Source: a virus. From it: a stretch of DNA of 64,000 bases. Below are positions 21,561 to 29,390 of the stretch, in pieces (positions within the stretch are counted from its first letter, which is position 1; each line of letters begins with the position of its first letter). The notes under the pieces are model-generated. The model worked only from the letters and a program-made list of their open reading frames with translations, was not told the origin of the DNA and searched no databases. Location: positions 1 to 64,000 of IMG/VR virus record IMGVR_UViG_3300035698_024184; one strand, given 5' to 3'. Position numbers and translations under genes: made by a program.

Positions 21561-22426
21561 TAATTAACCCCAATATATTCTAACTGTTTCTCAATAGAAA
21601 CACCATAGTCTTTTTCAATTGTTTCTGGTATAGACTTAATAAAATAACCTCTTTTTATAACTTCAGTACCTGGAGAAGTCAAAAAGTGCTCCTTTACCCA
21701 CTGTTTCTTTGCAATATTCTTTTCATACAAAAATTTCCAAATATCTAATTCACTACGATAACCATTTATTATTCGTCTCCAACCTTTATTTTTAGCATCT
21801 CCTGGCCTACTACATAAATGTAATAAATGAGTTTCCAAATCAAGTACTCCAGTACATCCTTTTGCAGACATCATTAAAGATGCTAATACATCTTCTCCAA
21901 TATGATTCCAATCTTTCCACCAATCAAAATAATTAGCCATTTTCAACGCATCTTTAGTATAGGCACACCCCGACATAGCCACTGCATCAATAGGACAATA
22001 CCCCTCTCGTATTTTGTACCAACTGGAATCATTATGAGGATGAATAATACCTGGACTATAAAAGTCATAACCTGCTGAAATAGCATAGTGTATTCTTTCA
22101 ATAAAATTAGAAGGAACTAAAACATCATCATCTAATATTATAATAGCATCACTCTCTTTAGCAATATACTCACACATTGTATAGCGAATTTCTGCATAGC
22201 ATAAACTTTTAGTAGTTTTAAATATTATTTCAACTTTTGTACCCCTATTACGATGAGTCTCCAATAAACCTAAAATTACATCGTCTAAACCAACTTTACC
22301 TTCTAAACTAACATAATCAAAAATTAAAGTTAATCTATTTAATCCAACCTTTTGTTGTAATAAACTACTTAACGGAAACATTAATCGTTCTGATTTATTA
22401 GCTGCTAATATAGCTTGATAATTCAC
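21560..22426 (-). CDS. GT-A-type glycosyltransferase-like protein 3
   Basis: GTG 22426 with AGGAG upstream. GT-A fold features: N-terminal AILAANKSERLM..., IIILDDDVLVPSNFIERI with a DDD (DxD-type, metal/nucleotide-sugar binding) near residue 97, and HIGEDVLASLMM (a conserved acidic helix, base candidate) near 180. It is likely a family-2-like transferase. Clustered with two others between FolE and QueC, so a substrate within the base-modification pathway is plausible. Confidence 0.65.
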   Translation of the reverse strand: MNYQAILAANKSERLMFPLSSLLQQKVGLNRLTLIFDYVSLEGKVGLDDVILGLLETHRNRGTKVEIIFKTTKSLCYAEIRYTMCEYIAKESDAIIILDDDVLVPSNFIERIHYAISAGYDFYSPGIIHPHNDSSWYKIREGYCPIDAVAMSGCAYTKDALKMANYFDWWKDWNHIGEDVLASLMMSAKGCTGVLDLETHLLHLCSRPGDAKNKGWRRIINGYRSELDIWKFLYEKNIAKKQWVKEHFLTSPGTEVIKRGYFIKSIPETIEKDYGVSIEKQLEYIGVN

Positions 22427-23273
22427 AATTTTCTCCTATTAATAAGCTCCGCAAAAATTTCACATCGTATTCCCGATTATACTCTTTACAAATTTGTTCG
22501 CCCAAAAATTTCTCTGAAAAATGTGTTGTATAAAGATTACCTGGATAATGATTTAAATATTGTATAACAGTATCCATATTTGTTAATTTAATAAAAGTTT
22601 TTAATACATCTAACTTCTGTAAAATCCCAAAAGAACTGGCACTAGATGAATCTTTTTCTAAAATTAATTTCATATCAATTAAAGTACAATCCGTACAACA
22701 TTTTACTATCTTATTATTTTTCCACAATAAAAAACTAAATAAAGAATCAATATTTCCTATTAAATCTTGACCTAATTTAGTATAATTTTCGCATAAAAAT
22801 TTAGCACTATTTTGACTATAAAAAACAACCTTATCAGAAAAACTTACTGAATCAAAACACCAATCAGTTTTGTAAATTTTTTGACCAAATTCTGCTACTT
22901 TATAATATAATACATCAAAAATCATTTGAGATAATCGATAATCAAAAGAAGCTAATATTTCACTATCTAAAATAACATTAGCATCAATATTACAAATCCA
23001 AAATGCAGACCCATATTTTAAATTTCGCATTCTCATATCATATAAACTTTTCTCTTTCTTTGAAAAAGTTATATGTTCAACATGAATCCCTCTTTTTAAT
23101 AACATATCTAAAACAATATGCAATTCTTTTTTTCCAATAGATATCCCATCTTCAAGAATTACAATACGAGATACATATTTATCTATTAATTTTCTATCCA
23201 TTACTAAAAAGGTTTGTAATACACGAACTAAAGAATTTGTTCGATTATTAGTCGAAATTAGAAAATCTATCAT
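22398..23273 (-). CDS. Glycosyltransferase-like protein 2, with degenerate DxD
   Basis: MIDFLISTNNRTNSLVRVLQ start typical for GT-A family-2 proteins. At the usual DxD position it reads NIDANVI, so metal binding may be weakened or lost. The C-terminal half is divergent, with several Cys. It may be inactive, a substrate-recognition subunit, or use another motif. Overlaps both neighbouring glycosyltransferase genes. Confidence 0.55.
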   Translation of the reverse strand: MIDFLISTNNRTNSLVRVLQTFLVMDRKLIDKYVSRIVILEDGISIGKKELHIVLDMLLKRGIHVEHITFSKKEKSLYDMRMRNLKYGSAFWICNIDANVILDSEILASFDYRLSQMIFDVLYYKVAEFGQKIYKTDWCFDSVSFSDKVVFYSQNSAKFLCENYTKLGQDLIGNIDSLFSFLLWKNNKIVKCCTDCTLIDMKLILEKDSSSASSFGILQKLDVLKTFIKLTNMDTVIQYLNHYPGNLYTTHFSEKFLGEQICKEYNREYDVKFLRSLLIGENCELSSYISS

Positions 23274-24088
23274 TTACCAAATTCCTCATTAAAATTTAAA
23301 TCTAATTTCAAACAATCTCTTTTAAGAACTTCAATAACATTTTGAAATGGTTTTCCAGGAAAATCACCCATTAATTCCCAAAAGAAATTCTTACCAAATT
23401 CACGATAAATAATTTTCCAAACTTTAATATGATATAAAGGTTCCTGACTATAAATTTTTTGATTATCAGTTGCTAATACTTTACAATTTACAACACATAT
23501 TGGAATTGCCTTTCCAATATATCCTTTTTTTATTATTTTTATTCCAAATATAGTATCATCACCCAGAAAAAAATTAAGTAAACCACAATGTGAATAATAA
23601 TCAACCTCTTCAATTACTTCTCGTCTAAGCATTACACAACCACCATAAACATTTTTAGTATTCATAGCTTTTTGTAAACATATCTCTTTTTTTCGTCTAT
23701 CATCCACTTCATAGTAATAAACCGGAACAACAAATCCAACTTTTTGCTCTTTTAAAACTTTTATTCCTATTTCTAAAAGATTTGAAGGAATCACCATATC
23801 ATCATCTACAATTAAAACATATTGATTTTTTACCTGTCGAAGTAGAACATCTTTTGCCCAACCTCCATGTTTAGTAGGAAATGGATTATATATAATTTTT
23901 ATATCCACTCCTAAATTTCGTAAAACTTCTAAATACCTCTGAAAAAAGGTATTTTTAGCTACTATAGTATCCTTACAACCATCAAAATAGATAATTAAAC
24001 GATCAAATTTTTGAGTCTGTACAACCAATCCCGCTAAAACAGTTATAATAACTCCAGGATTATTTGTTGCTATTAAAACATCAATCAT
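23270..24088 (-). CDS. GT-A-type glycosyltransferase-like protein 1
   Basis: 272 residues, ATG 24088 overlapping the FolE TGA. MIDVLIATNNPGVIITVLAG start, IIYFDGCKDTIVAKN, QYVLIVDDDMVIPSNLLEI (DDD motif near residue 95) and FFLGDDTIFGIKI (acceptor-side acidic motif near 175). A family-2-like glycosyltransferase fold is clear. Sugar and acceptor cannot be read from sequence. Confidence 0.7.
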   Translation of the reverse strand: MIDVLIATNNPGVIITVLAGLVVQTQKFDRLIIYFDGCKDTIVAKNTFFQRYLEVLRNLGVDIKIIYNPFPTKHGGWAKDVLLRQVKNQYVLIVDDDMVIPSNLLEIGIKVLKEQKVGFVVPVYYYEVDDRRKKEICLQKAMNTKNVYGGCVMLRREVIEEVDYYSHCGLLNFFLGDDTIFGIKIIKKGYIGKAIPICVVNCKVLATDNQKIYSQEPLYHIKVWKIIYREFGKNFFWELMGDFPGKPFQNVIEVLKRDCLKLDLNFNEEFGK

Positions 24089-24627
24089 TTCTGAATCCCA
24101 ATTAAATTAAAAAATTCTTCTTTATCTATATCCCCATGATAAGCACACGTCATAGTATTAACATTCGGAGCCTTTACTCCTCTTACTGACATACACATAT
24201 GACAAGCCTCAACTACTGCAATTACATTATGCGGCTTTACTACATCATATATATAATCCACAATTTCTTGTGTCAACACTTCTTGTATTTGTGGTTTTTT
24301 AGCAAAATAATCAACAACTCGAACAATTTTGGATAATCCCACTAATTGTTCATTTGGTAAGTAACCTACATGAGCTACCCCTACAAAAGGAATTAAATGA
24401 TGTTCACACATCGATCTAACTGGAATATTAAATAGAGTAACCAATTGATCGACTTTTTTTTCATTAGGAAACACCTTTAGCACAGGTGGTTCGGTTTTTA
24501 AACTAGAAAATATCTCACTATACATTCTCGCTACTCGTTGTGGCGTTTCTAACAGTCCAGGTCTATTTATGTCTTCACCAATCTCTTGTAGTATAAATCT
24601 AACAGCATTTTCAATTTTTTTATTCAT
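24085..24627 (-). CDS. folE: GTP cyclohydrolase I
   Basis: 180 residues. RPGLLETPQRVARMY near residue 22, MCEHHLIPFVGVAHVGY with Zn ligands C74 and H77, and EACHMCMSVRG with C145 (third ligand). It converts GTP to dihydroneopter in triphosphate, the first step toward 7-deazaguanines and folate. Its place between QueE and the glycosyltransferases makes the deazaguanine route more likely. Length close to the bacterial enzyme. Confidence 0.93.
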   Translation of the reverse strand: MNKKIENAVRFILQEIGEDINRPGLLETPQRVARMYSEIFSSLKTEPPVLKVFPNEKKVDQLVTLFNIPVRSMCEHHLIPFVGVAHVGYLPNEQLVGLSKIVRVVDYFAKKPQIQEVLTQEIVDYIYDVVKPHNVIAVVEACHMCMSVRGVKAPNVNTMTCAYHGDIDKEEFFNLIGIQK

Positions 24628-24629
24628 TT

Positions 24630-24920
24630 TTAATTAACTATATTAGAATTAGGAACCACAATTTGGGGTGTTTGTACCTGTGCTCGTTTTTGTTTTTGTA
24701 TAAAATTCATTTGTATAGGCATATCTACTAAACTAACTTGTAAATTAGTTAAAATAAAGCCTGTTTCCATTAATGATAATCCCTGTGTAACCACATTATA
24801 ATTATTTTTAGGTTCTTTTACTCCAATTAAAAATCCTTCAGCTTCTATTTCCGTTTTTTCACCTTTTGGATCTTCTAATGTAATTTTCCAAATATTATCT
24901 TTTTTAACTTCTTCACTCAT
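24630..24920 (-). CDS. Hypothetical protein (96 aa) within the deazaguanine cluster
   Basis: ATG 24920 overlaps the QueE TAA (TAATG). Beta-rich acidic N-terminus (IWKITLEDPKGEKTEIEAEG) and a Gln/Val-rich, possibly disordered C-terminal part. No recognised motif. It lies between queE and folE, so a supporting role is possible but unsupported. Confidence 0.5.
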   Translation of the reverse strand: MSEEVKKDNIWKITLEDPKGEKTEIEAEGFLIGVKEPKNNYNVVTQGLSLMETGFILTNLQVSLVDMPIQMNFIQKQKRAQVQTPQIVVPNSNIVN

Positions 24921-25591
24921 TAAGCAACTCCCAGTATTTTATGTATTTGTACTTGAACCTGTATATCACAATATTTAACATCTTTTACTATTTCTTCAAC
25001 AATTCGTTTCCCCATCAAAAACTCACCTGAAACATAACATGGAGAAAAAAAACAACTAATTTTACATTCTATCACTTTTTTAAACCAAAGATATAAATTT
25101 AAAGCATTCATTAAATCATCTTCATCTTTAATTACAAACTTTATACAATCACCATCTTTATACTAACCAGTAATATTTCTAGGTATTTGTCCTTGTAACT
25201 CACGATCAATTTTAGCAGAATTTAATTTAACATCCCAAGAAACACTAATATATTTACGATTTTCTGGTAAAAAATAAAACTCAATTATACTATTAGTTTC
25301 AATATTAATTTTACAATCAGGAATTTCTCGTATTAATTGTATAACTAACTCTCGTAATTCTTCTAATTGACAACAAGGTTCCCCACCAGTAATACAAATA
25401 TATTTTGAATTTAATTTTTTTACTTTCTTAACTATTTCAGATATAGAAATTAACTCACCATTTTTAAAATCTGTGTCGCAATAGCTACAATTTAAATTAC
25501 ATTTTGAAAAACGAACAAAAACTGTAGGAAATCCAGTATATAAACCCTCTCCCTGAATTGATTTAAAAATTTCTTTTATTTCTATTTTCAT
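24920..25591 (-). CDS. queE: 7-carboxy-7-deazaguanine synthase QueE, split by in-frame TAG
   Basis: ATG 25591 overlaps the QueD TGA (ATGA). Residues 1-142: IFKSIQGEGLYTGFPTVFVR and CNLNCSYC at 31-38 (radical SAM cluster), TGGEP near 68. Codon 143 is TAG (25163-25165). The same frame then continues with YKDGDCIKFVIKDEDDLM..., FFSPCYVSGEF and QVQIHKIL to TAA 24920, which is exactly the QueE C-terminal region. Together 224 codons, the usual QueE length. With TAG as a stop the enzyme lacks its last third. No ribosome site precedes the downstream half. QueE makes carboxy-deazaguanine from carboxytetrahydropterin. Confidence 0.8.
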
Positions 25592-25959
25592 TGTATTATC
25601 ACTGGATATTGAGCAAACGCATCTTTTGTTTCCCAAACACGAACTCCACAAACTTCCGATAAAGCTTTTTTCATTACATTATATATCCATACACAAATAT
25701 TTTCAGCCGTTGGATTCTCCATATAATCATTTAAGTATTGATGATCCAATACATTATTTACTAATGTATCCCATATATCAGATACATCATGGAAATCAAT
25801 TACCATACCCTGTTTTGCACCTTTAATTTGAATTTTACCCTTTATATAAATCCGAACTTTATAAGAATGCCCATGTATATTTTTACAATGATGCTCAACA
25901 TGTGGTAAACGATGGGCCATTTCTAATTCAAAATCTTTCGTAATTAATATTTCACTCAT
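25588..25959 (-). CDS. queD: 6-carboxytetrahydropterin synthase QueD
   Basis: 123 residues. Zn ligands H16, H29, H31 (MAHRLPH and NIHGHSY), catalytic-type C25 just before, and VWETKDAFAQY near the C-terminus with the substrate-binding Glu. It turns dihydroneopterin triphosphate into 6-carboxytetrahydropterin. Ends at TGA overlapping QueE. Confidence 0.9.
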   Translation of the reverse strand: MSEILITKDFELEMAHRLPHVEHHCKNIHGHSYKVRIYIKGKIQIKGAKQGMVIDFHDVSDIWDTLVNNVLDHQYLNDYMENPTAENICVWIYNVMKKALSEVCGVRVWETKDAFAQYPVIIQ

Positions 25960-26422
25960 TATTAAACCTCGAATATTTAAAAATTTTCTTTTGTAATTCA
26001 GCTTTTTTAACTAAATCTTTTTCATTATTTAATTCATCAACAATAGCAGTTATAACTAAACTAAAAGGCTGTGTTTCAAATTGTACTAAGGTAGTTTTTA
26101 AATGAGGATATTCCAATTCTTTACAAGCTTTATATAAAGCAACAAAGTCTTCTACAAACATACAAAATATCGGTTTTTTACCAAATTCAGCATGACAAGC
26201 AAGCGGAAACTTATCTTTTTCATATTCCTCCGCTTGAACCAAAGATTTTATTGGATTTGGAGTTTTTGTAGTACTCTTAGTAGCTTTTTTACATTCAATA
26301 GCTAAAAATGGATGCTCCACATCACTAACTGCTTGACCTAATGCCGCACTATGACTTCCATTTAATAATTTCATTACTAATCGTTGTAATCCTTGCCAAC
26401 ATTGTTTTTTAGCACTACTCAT
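25952..26422 (-). CDS. PD-(D/E)XK-type nuclease-like protein (156 aa)
   Basis: ATG 26422. The segment GQAVSDVEHPFLAIECKKAT is a plausible D...(E)xK active site of the restriction-endonuclease-like superfamily (Asp near 36, ECK near 44-46), after a Gly/Ser-rich loop (LLNGSHSAALG). This is like Holliday-junction-resolvase or VRR-type folds. The C-terminal half is helical with KKAELQKKIF. Specific class unclear. Confidence 0.5.
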   Translation of the reverse strand: MSSAKKQCWQGLQRLVMKLLNGSHSAALGQAVSDVEHPFLAIECKKATKSTTKTPNPIKSLVQAEEYEKDKFPLACHAEFGKKPIFCMFVEDFVALYKACKELEYPHLKTTLVQFETQPFSLVITAIVDELNNEKDLVKKAELQKKIFKYSRFNNE

Positions 26423-26626
26423 TATTACAATCCTCTAATAATTTGTTATGTACCACCTCATACATAGGAATTATCCCAAGACGCAAACACTGCCTAATAA
26501 TACTTACTGTCTTTTAGCTTCTACTGTTTCACAATCAACTAAAATCTCTTCCCAATCTTTAGTATCATTGTATTTATTTACTCTATTAATTCGATCATAT
26601 AAAGTATTATATGTTAATTTATCCAT
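26415..26626 (-). pseudogene. Small gene (~70 aa) with apparent -1 frameshift
   Basis: ATG 26626 starts MDKLTYNTLYDRINRVNKYN... and hits TAA 26504-26506. From the AAAA run at 26512-26515, the -1 frame gives KTVSIIRQCLRLGIIPMYEV, then VHNKLLEDCNNE up to TAG 26415, which has no start codon of its own and reads as good protein. A slip back by one base at GCT AAA AGA, or one missing A, restores a single ~70-residue protein. Its start overlaps the SpoVS-like gene end. Confidence 0.5.
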
Positions 26627-27032
26627 TAAGAAGTTCCTTATCTGTAATAAGTATCTTTCCACTATTTAATACAATAGGACGAATAACACCAATACTAATA
26701 CTTTTTTCTTGAAATTCCTTTTGTTCACAATTTGGACATTTAATTGCCTTTTCAGCAAACCAAAATCGTCCACAATTACTACATTTATAATTTTTCTTTC
26801 CTTCTAAATTATCAACATCAACGAATCCTAAAGAAAAAACACAAACAATTCCTTTACGACTTAATTCAACAGCAGCCCATGAACAGGCTTTTTGAGCTTG
26901 ATACATAGCACCATGCCCGACACCTCGAACTACCACTTCTTTACGATCAAAAACAAAAGAAAATATAGCTCTTCCAACTTTTTGAACAGAACTATCATTT
27001 TTTACACGAATTTCGATTACATCTTCTTTCAT
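26619..27032 (-). CDS. SpoVS-like (Alba-fold) domain with zinc ribbon (137 aa)
   Basis: Residues 1-75 (IEIRVKNDSSVQKVGRAIFS..., later RGVGHGAMYQAQKACSWAAV) follow the SpoVS pattern of an Alba-like nucleic-acid-binding fold. From 80 a zinc ribbon (YKCSNCGRFWFAEKAIKCPN then CEQ). Such fusions suggest binding to nucleic acid. ATG 27032. Confidence 0.55.
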   Translation of the reverse strand: MKEDVIEIRVKNDSSVQKVGRAIFSFVFDRKEVVVRGVGHGAMYQAQKACSWAAVELSRKGIVCVFSLGFVDVDNLEGKKNYKCSNCGRFWFAEKAIKCPNCEQKEFQEKSISIGVIRPIVLNSGKILITDKELLNG

Positions 27033-27041
27033 AAAAAAACC

Positions 27042-27623
27042 TCAATTATTTAACATTTGAATTTCTAATGAACTACGACGAGTCATTTCTCTTGAAACTG
27101 CACTATAAATACGATCATAATTATAAAACATCGTTTTCATTATTGTTTTCTTAACTTCTACACCAACTAATTTCGATTGAGTAAGTAGTACTCTTCTATG
27201 TTTATTTGCCGCCACTTTTTGATTTGTAACGTTACTTTGTAAAGATTTTTCTTCATATATTGCTACATTCAATACATAATCCGCTAATGATTCTGAACAA
27301 GTACATTGGGCATCTAATAAAGCTAATTCTACAGCCGCATAATTACACCAACATGTAGCTTTTGTTGCCAATTGTCCCAATTCTGGAGCAGATAATTTTG
27401 TTAAATCCTCCGGCATTTTCGGAGTTTCTAAAACAGGTCGCCAATCAATAGTAAACCCTTTTTCACTTAAAACTTTCTTAGCATCAGAAACAGACTTAAA
27501 ACTTGTTTCAAAATCACAATTAGAACAATATGGCCCAACCATTAACTGTCTACATTGTGGACATCTTCCATCTAATAAAGTTTCATAAGTTGGTTCTTTT
27601 GATTTTTCAACAATTTCACTCAT
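27042..27623 (-). CDS. Zinc-ribbon protein (193 aa)
   Basis: Start ATG 27623 (MSEIVEKSKEPTYETLL). N-terminal four-Cys ribbon CPQCRQLMVGPYCSNCD (residues ~22-38), then a helical domain with several Cys (ATCWCNYAAVEL, CTCSESLADY). The helical part may be a recombination-mediator or clamp-like module; no known family identified. Confidence 0.5.
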   Translation of the reverse strand: MSEIVEKSKEPTYETLLDGRCPQCRQLMVGPYCSNCDFETSFKSVSDAKKVLSEKGFTIDWRPVLETPKMPEDLTKLSAPELGQLATKATCWCNYAAVELALLDAQCTCSESLADYVLNVAIYEEKSLQSNVTNQKVAANKHRRVLLTQSKLVGVEVKKTIMKTMFYNYDRIYSAVSREMTRRSSLEIQMLNN

Positions 27624-27633
27624 TTTAATCACC

Positions 27634-28599
27634 TTATACGATATTTGTTAATATACTATACTCTTCAAAAGAATAGTTTTTATGACAATAATCTATCATA
27701 GAACATTTTGAACAAGTACCTTTTGCCTGCTCTATTGAAGTATTTAAATCTGGTAAAGTTTTGTTCATAATATGTTCACTACCACATACCATAAAATCCA
27801 TCTGTTGCTTAAACCTTTTAGCATCAAATGATACATTATGCTCTCTTCGAGCCGCAGTATTTTTATTAAAATATATTATAACCCCATTTTTTACAGGTTC
27901 CTTAATATGAGAATGCCATTGTGATAACCCCATATACATATTTAACTGGTCATAATGTTCGGATTTTGGGCCTACCACAACATTATTAAATCCCCATTCA
28001 TTAATAGTCTTAAATTCTAAAAATACAGGAATATCCAAATTTAATAATCCATCACAATGACCAGAAACTTTTGGAAATTCTAACTTAAAAGGAACTTCTC
28101 GATATTCTAAACCACCAACAAACTCATTACAATAAACACATCCCATATAATTAGTAGTTTCTTTAACTTCTCGTTTACAACGGGGGCAATTTTTCCAAAC
28201 TTTAAAACCACAATCAGGACAACCAGATTTATACATGGGATTCTCTGCCCAAAATTCTTTTTCACAAGAAGGACAAAACCACATTCCCTCTAACAACATA
28301 CCTCGTGAAAGATTTTGTTGAACCATATTATGACAACCTGTTCCAATATTAAAAATTGTCATAACCTTAGAATCAAAACGTTTATATTCTACAATATCCC
28401 TAGAAATAATTCGCTCTAAAACTGCCGCTCGAATACAACCCAAAGAAGCCATTTGAGAAGGATGAAAACTTATATCATTTTCTTTTGGTTCTTGTTGAGC
28501 CGAAACCAATAAATCATTATAATAAGACAAAAACCTTATTTTTTGAGCTTGTTGTACCTGTTCCTCTGTTTTACCAGCCAAACGATCATTTAACTTCAT
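27634..28599 (-). CDS. Cas4/RecB-like PD-(D/E)XK nuclease with zinc knuckles
   Basis: 321 residues, ATG 28599 with AAAGGAG. Region 95-150 inserts zinc knuckles (FCPSCEKEFW..., CPDCGFKVWKNCPRC, CVYC). The nuclease core is at ~170-230: GHCDGLL (Asp), VFLEFKTI (ExK) and a following EHYDQLNMYMG (QxxxY helix). A C-terminal Cys cluster (GTCSKCSMIDYCHK) fits a Cas4-like Fe-S site. It probably processes DNA ends in replication/recombination. Confidence 0.65.
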   Translation of the reverse strand: MKLNDRLAGKTEEQVQQAQKIRFLSYYNDLLVSAQQEPKENDISFHPSQMASLGCIRAAVLERIISRDIVEYKRFDSKVMTIFNIGTGCHNMVQQNLSRGMLLEGMWFCPSCEKEFWAENPMYKSGCPDCGFKVWKNCPRCKREVKETTNYMGCVYCNEFVGGLEYREVPFKLEFPKVSGHCDGLLNLDIPVFLEFKTINEWGFNNVVVGPKSEHYDQLNMYMGLSQWHSHIKEPVKNGVIIYFNKNTAARREHNVSFDAKRFKQQMDFMVCGSEHIMNKTLPDLNTSIEQAKGTCSKCSMIDYCHKNYSFEEYSILTNIV

Positions 28600-28610
28600 T
28601 ATAAACTCCT

Positions 28611-28997
28611 TTAAATATCAGCTTTTTTTGGATAATCACAAGTAGAACAACTAATTCCATTAAATGTAGGACGACCACAAGCTCGACAAATTTGATTATA
28701 ATTTGCCTGCTGAGGAACCATATTCCCTTCACTATCTATTTGACTATTACCTAAATTAACCATACGTCTACTTCTTTGTTTAGTATCTATTCCAGCTTTA
28801 CGAGCTTCTACAATTCTATTTTGTTCTGCTACAACTTGAGAAATCGCGTCAGTTTCCGCAGTATTTCCAGCAACTTTAGCTTTTTCAACTATTTGTTGTG
28901 TTTCATATTTTGAAGAATCAACTACAGGAACTTGAATTGTGGATACTTGAATTGAATCTTTTTTATTACCTGTCTTTTTTCGATGAATAACTGCCAC
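28611..28997 (-). CDS. Hypothetical protein with C-terminal zinc knuckle (128 aa)
   Basis: GTG 28997 with CGGAG upstream. Mostly disordered/helical (AGNTAETDAISQVVAEQNR) with CRACGRPTFNGISCSTCD at the end, one zinc knuckle. Next to the nuclease gene. First gene downstream of the tRNA. Confidence 0.5.
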   Translation of the reverse strand: MAVIHRKKTGNKKDSIQVSTIQVPVVDSSKYETQQIVEKAKVAGNTAETDAISQVVAEQNRIVEARKAGIDTKQRSRRMVNLGNSQIDSEGNMVPQQANYNQICRACGRPTFNGISCSTCDYPKKADI

Positions 28998-29031
28998 ATT
29001 TAACTCCGTTCTTTTTAATTTTTTATAAAAA

Positions 29032-29104
29032 TAGCAGGGGTCGGAATCGAACCGACCTAACCAAGGTTATGAACCTCGTGAATTCACCAGAATTCTACCC
29101 TGCG
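29032..29104 (-). tRNA. tRNA-Met (CAT), initiator-like
   Basis: 73-nt cloverleaf: acceptor CGCAGGG pairs with CCCTGC from position 2 (positions 2-7 pair with 66-71; C1 and U72 do not pair), D stem GAAT/ATTC with A11:U24, anticodon loop TTCATAA (CAT), T arm GTCGG TTCGATT CCGAC, discriminator A73, no encoded CCA. The unpaired 1-72 and A11:U24 are hallmarks of bacterial initiator tRNA, but the anticodon stem has only two, not three, G:C pairs next to the loop. The promoter at 29142-29169 precedes it. Confidence 0.85.
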
Positions 29105-29141
29105 ACCTTCAGGTTGTGATCCTGTTTATCTCGCTACTCTT

Positions 29142-29169
29142 ATAATAACAGATATGCTACACTTGTCAA
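29142..29169 (-). promoter_or_regulatory. Sigma-70 promoter of tRNA-Met
   Basis: TTGACA (29169-29164), a 16-bp spacer and TATTAT (29147-29142; shifted registers also give TTATAA). It drives the tRNA about 35 nt downstream and the 28997 gene behind it. Confidence 0.75.
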
Positions 29170-29183
29170 CATAAAAACAAATT

Positions 29184-29387
29184 TTATTTTATTAAATATT
29201 CTAATCCTACTAATCTAATAGCATTAACTAATGCTTCTTTTGAATTATACCCCTCACTTGTTGTCCAGATAATCTTATGATTACCTTGACTTTTTATTCT
29301 AGCCCTATAACACCCTCTAACATCAGTATAAACTTGAATATATACACTTTTACTAGAATTTAACTTTGAACACAACCATTTAAACAT
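29184..29387 (-). CDS. DUF1508/YegP-like small protein (67 aa)
   Basis: ATG 29387. VYIQVYTDVRGCYRARIKSQ...IIWTTSEGYNSKEALVNAIR matches the YegP-type DUF1508 beta-beta-alpha unit (strand-Gly-strand, SEGY.SK..a...I). One copy here; YegP proteins usually have two. Function unknown. Confidence 0.6.
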   Translation of the reverse strand: MFKWLCSKLNSSKSVYIQVYTDVRGCYRARIKSQGNHKIIWTTSEGYNSKEALVNAIRLVGLEYLIK

Positions 29388-29390
29388 AAC

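Noticed and set aside
24920-25111. Independent small gene of 63 aa
   Set aside because: It is the C-terminal part of QueE, in frame behind a TAG, without a ribosome site.
17936-25959. Pure tRNA queuosine biosynthesis
   Set aside because: The transglycosylase matches the DpdA type with an extra C-terminal domain, and no QueF, QueA or QueG was seen in the window.
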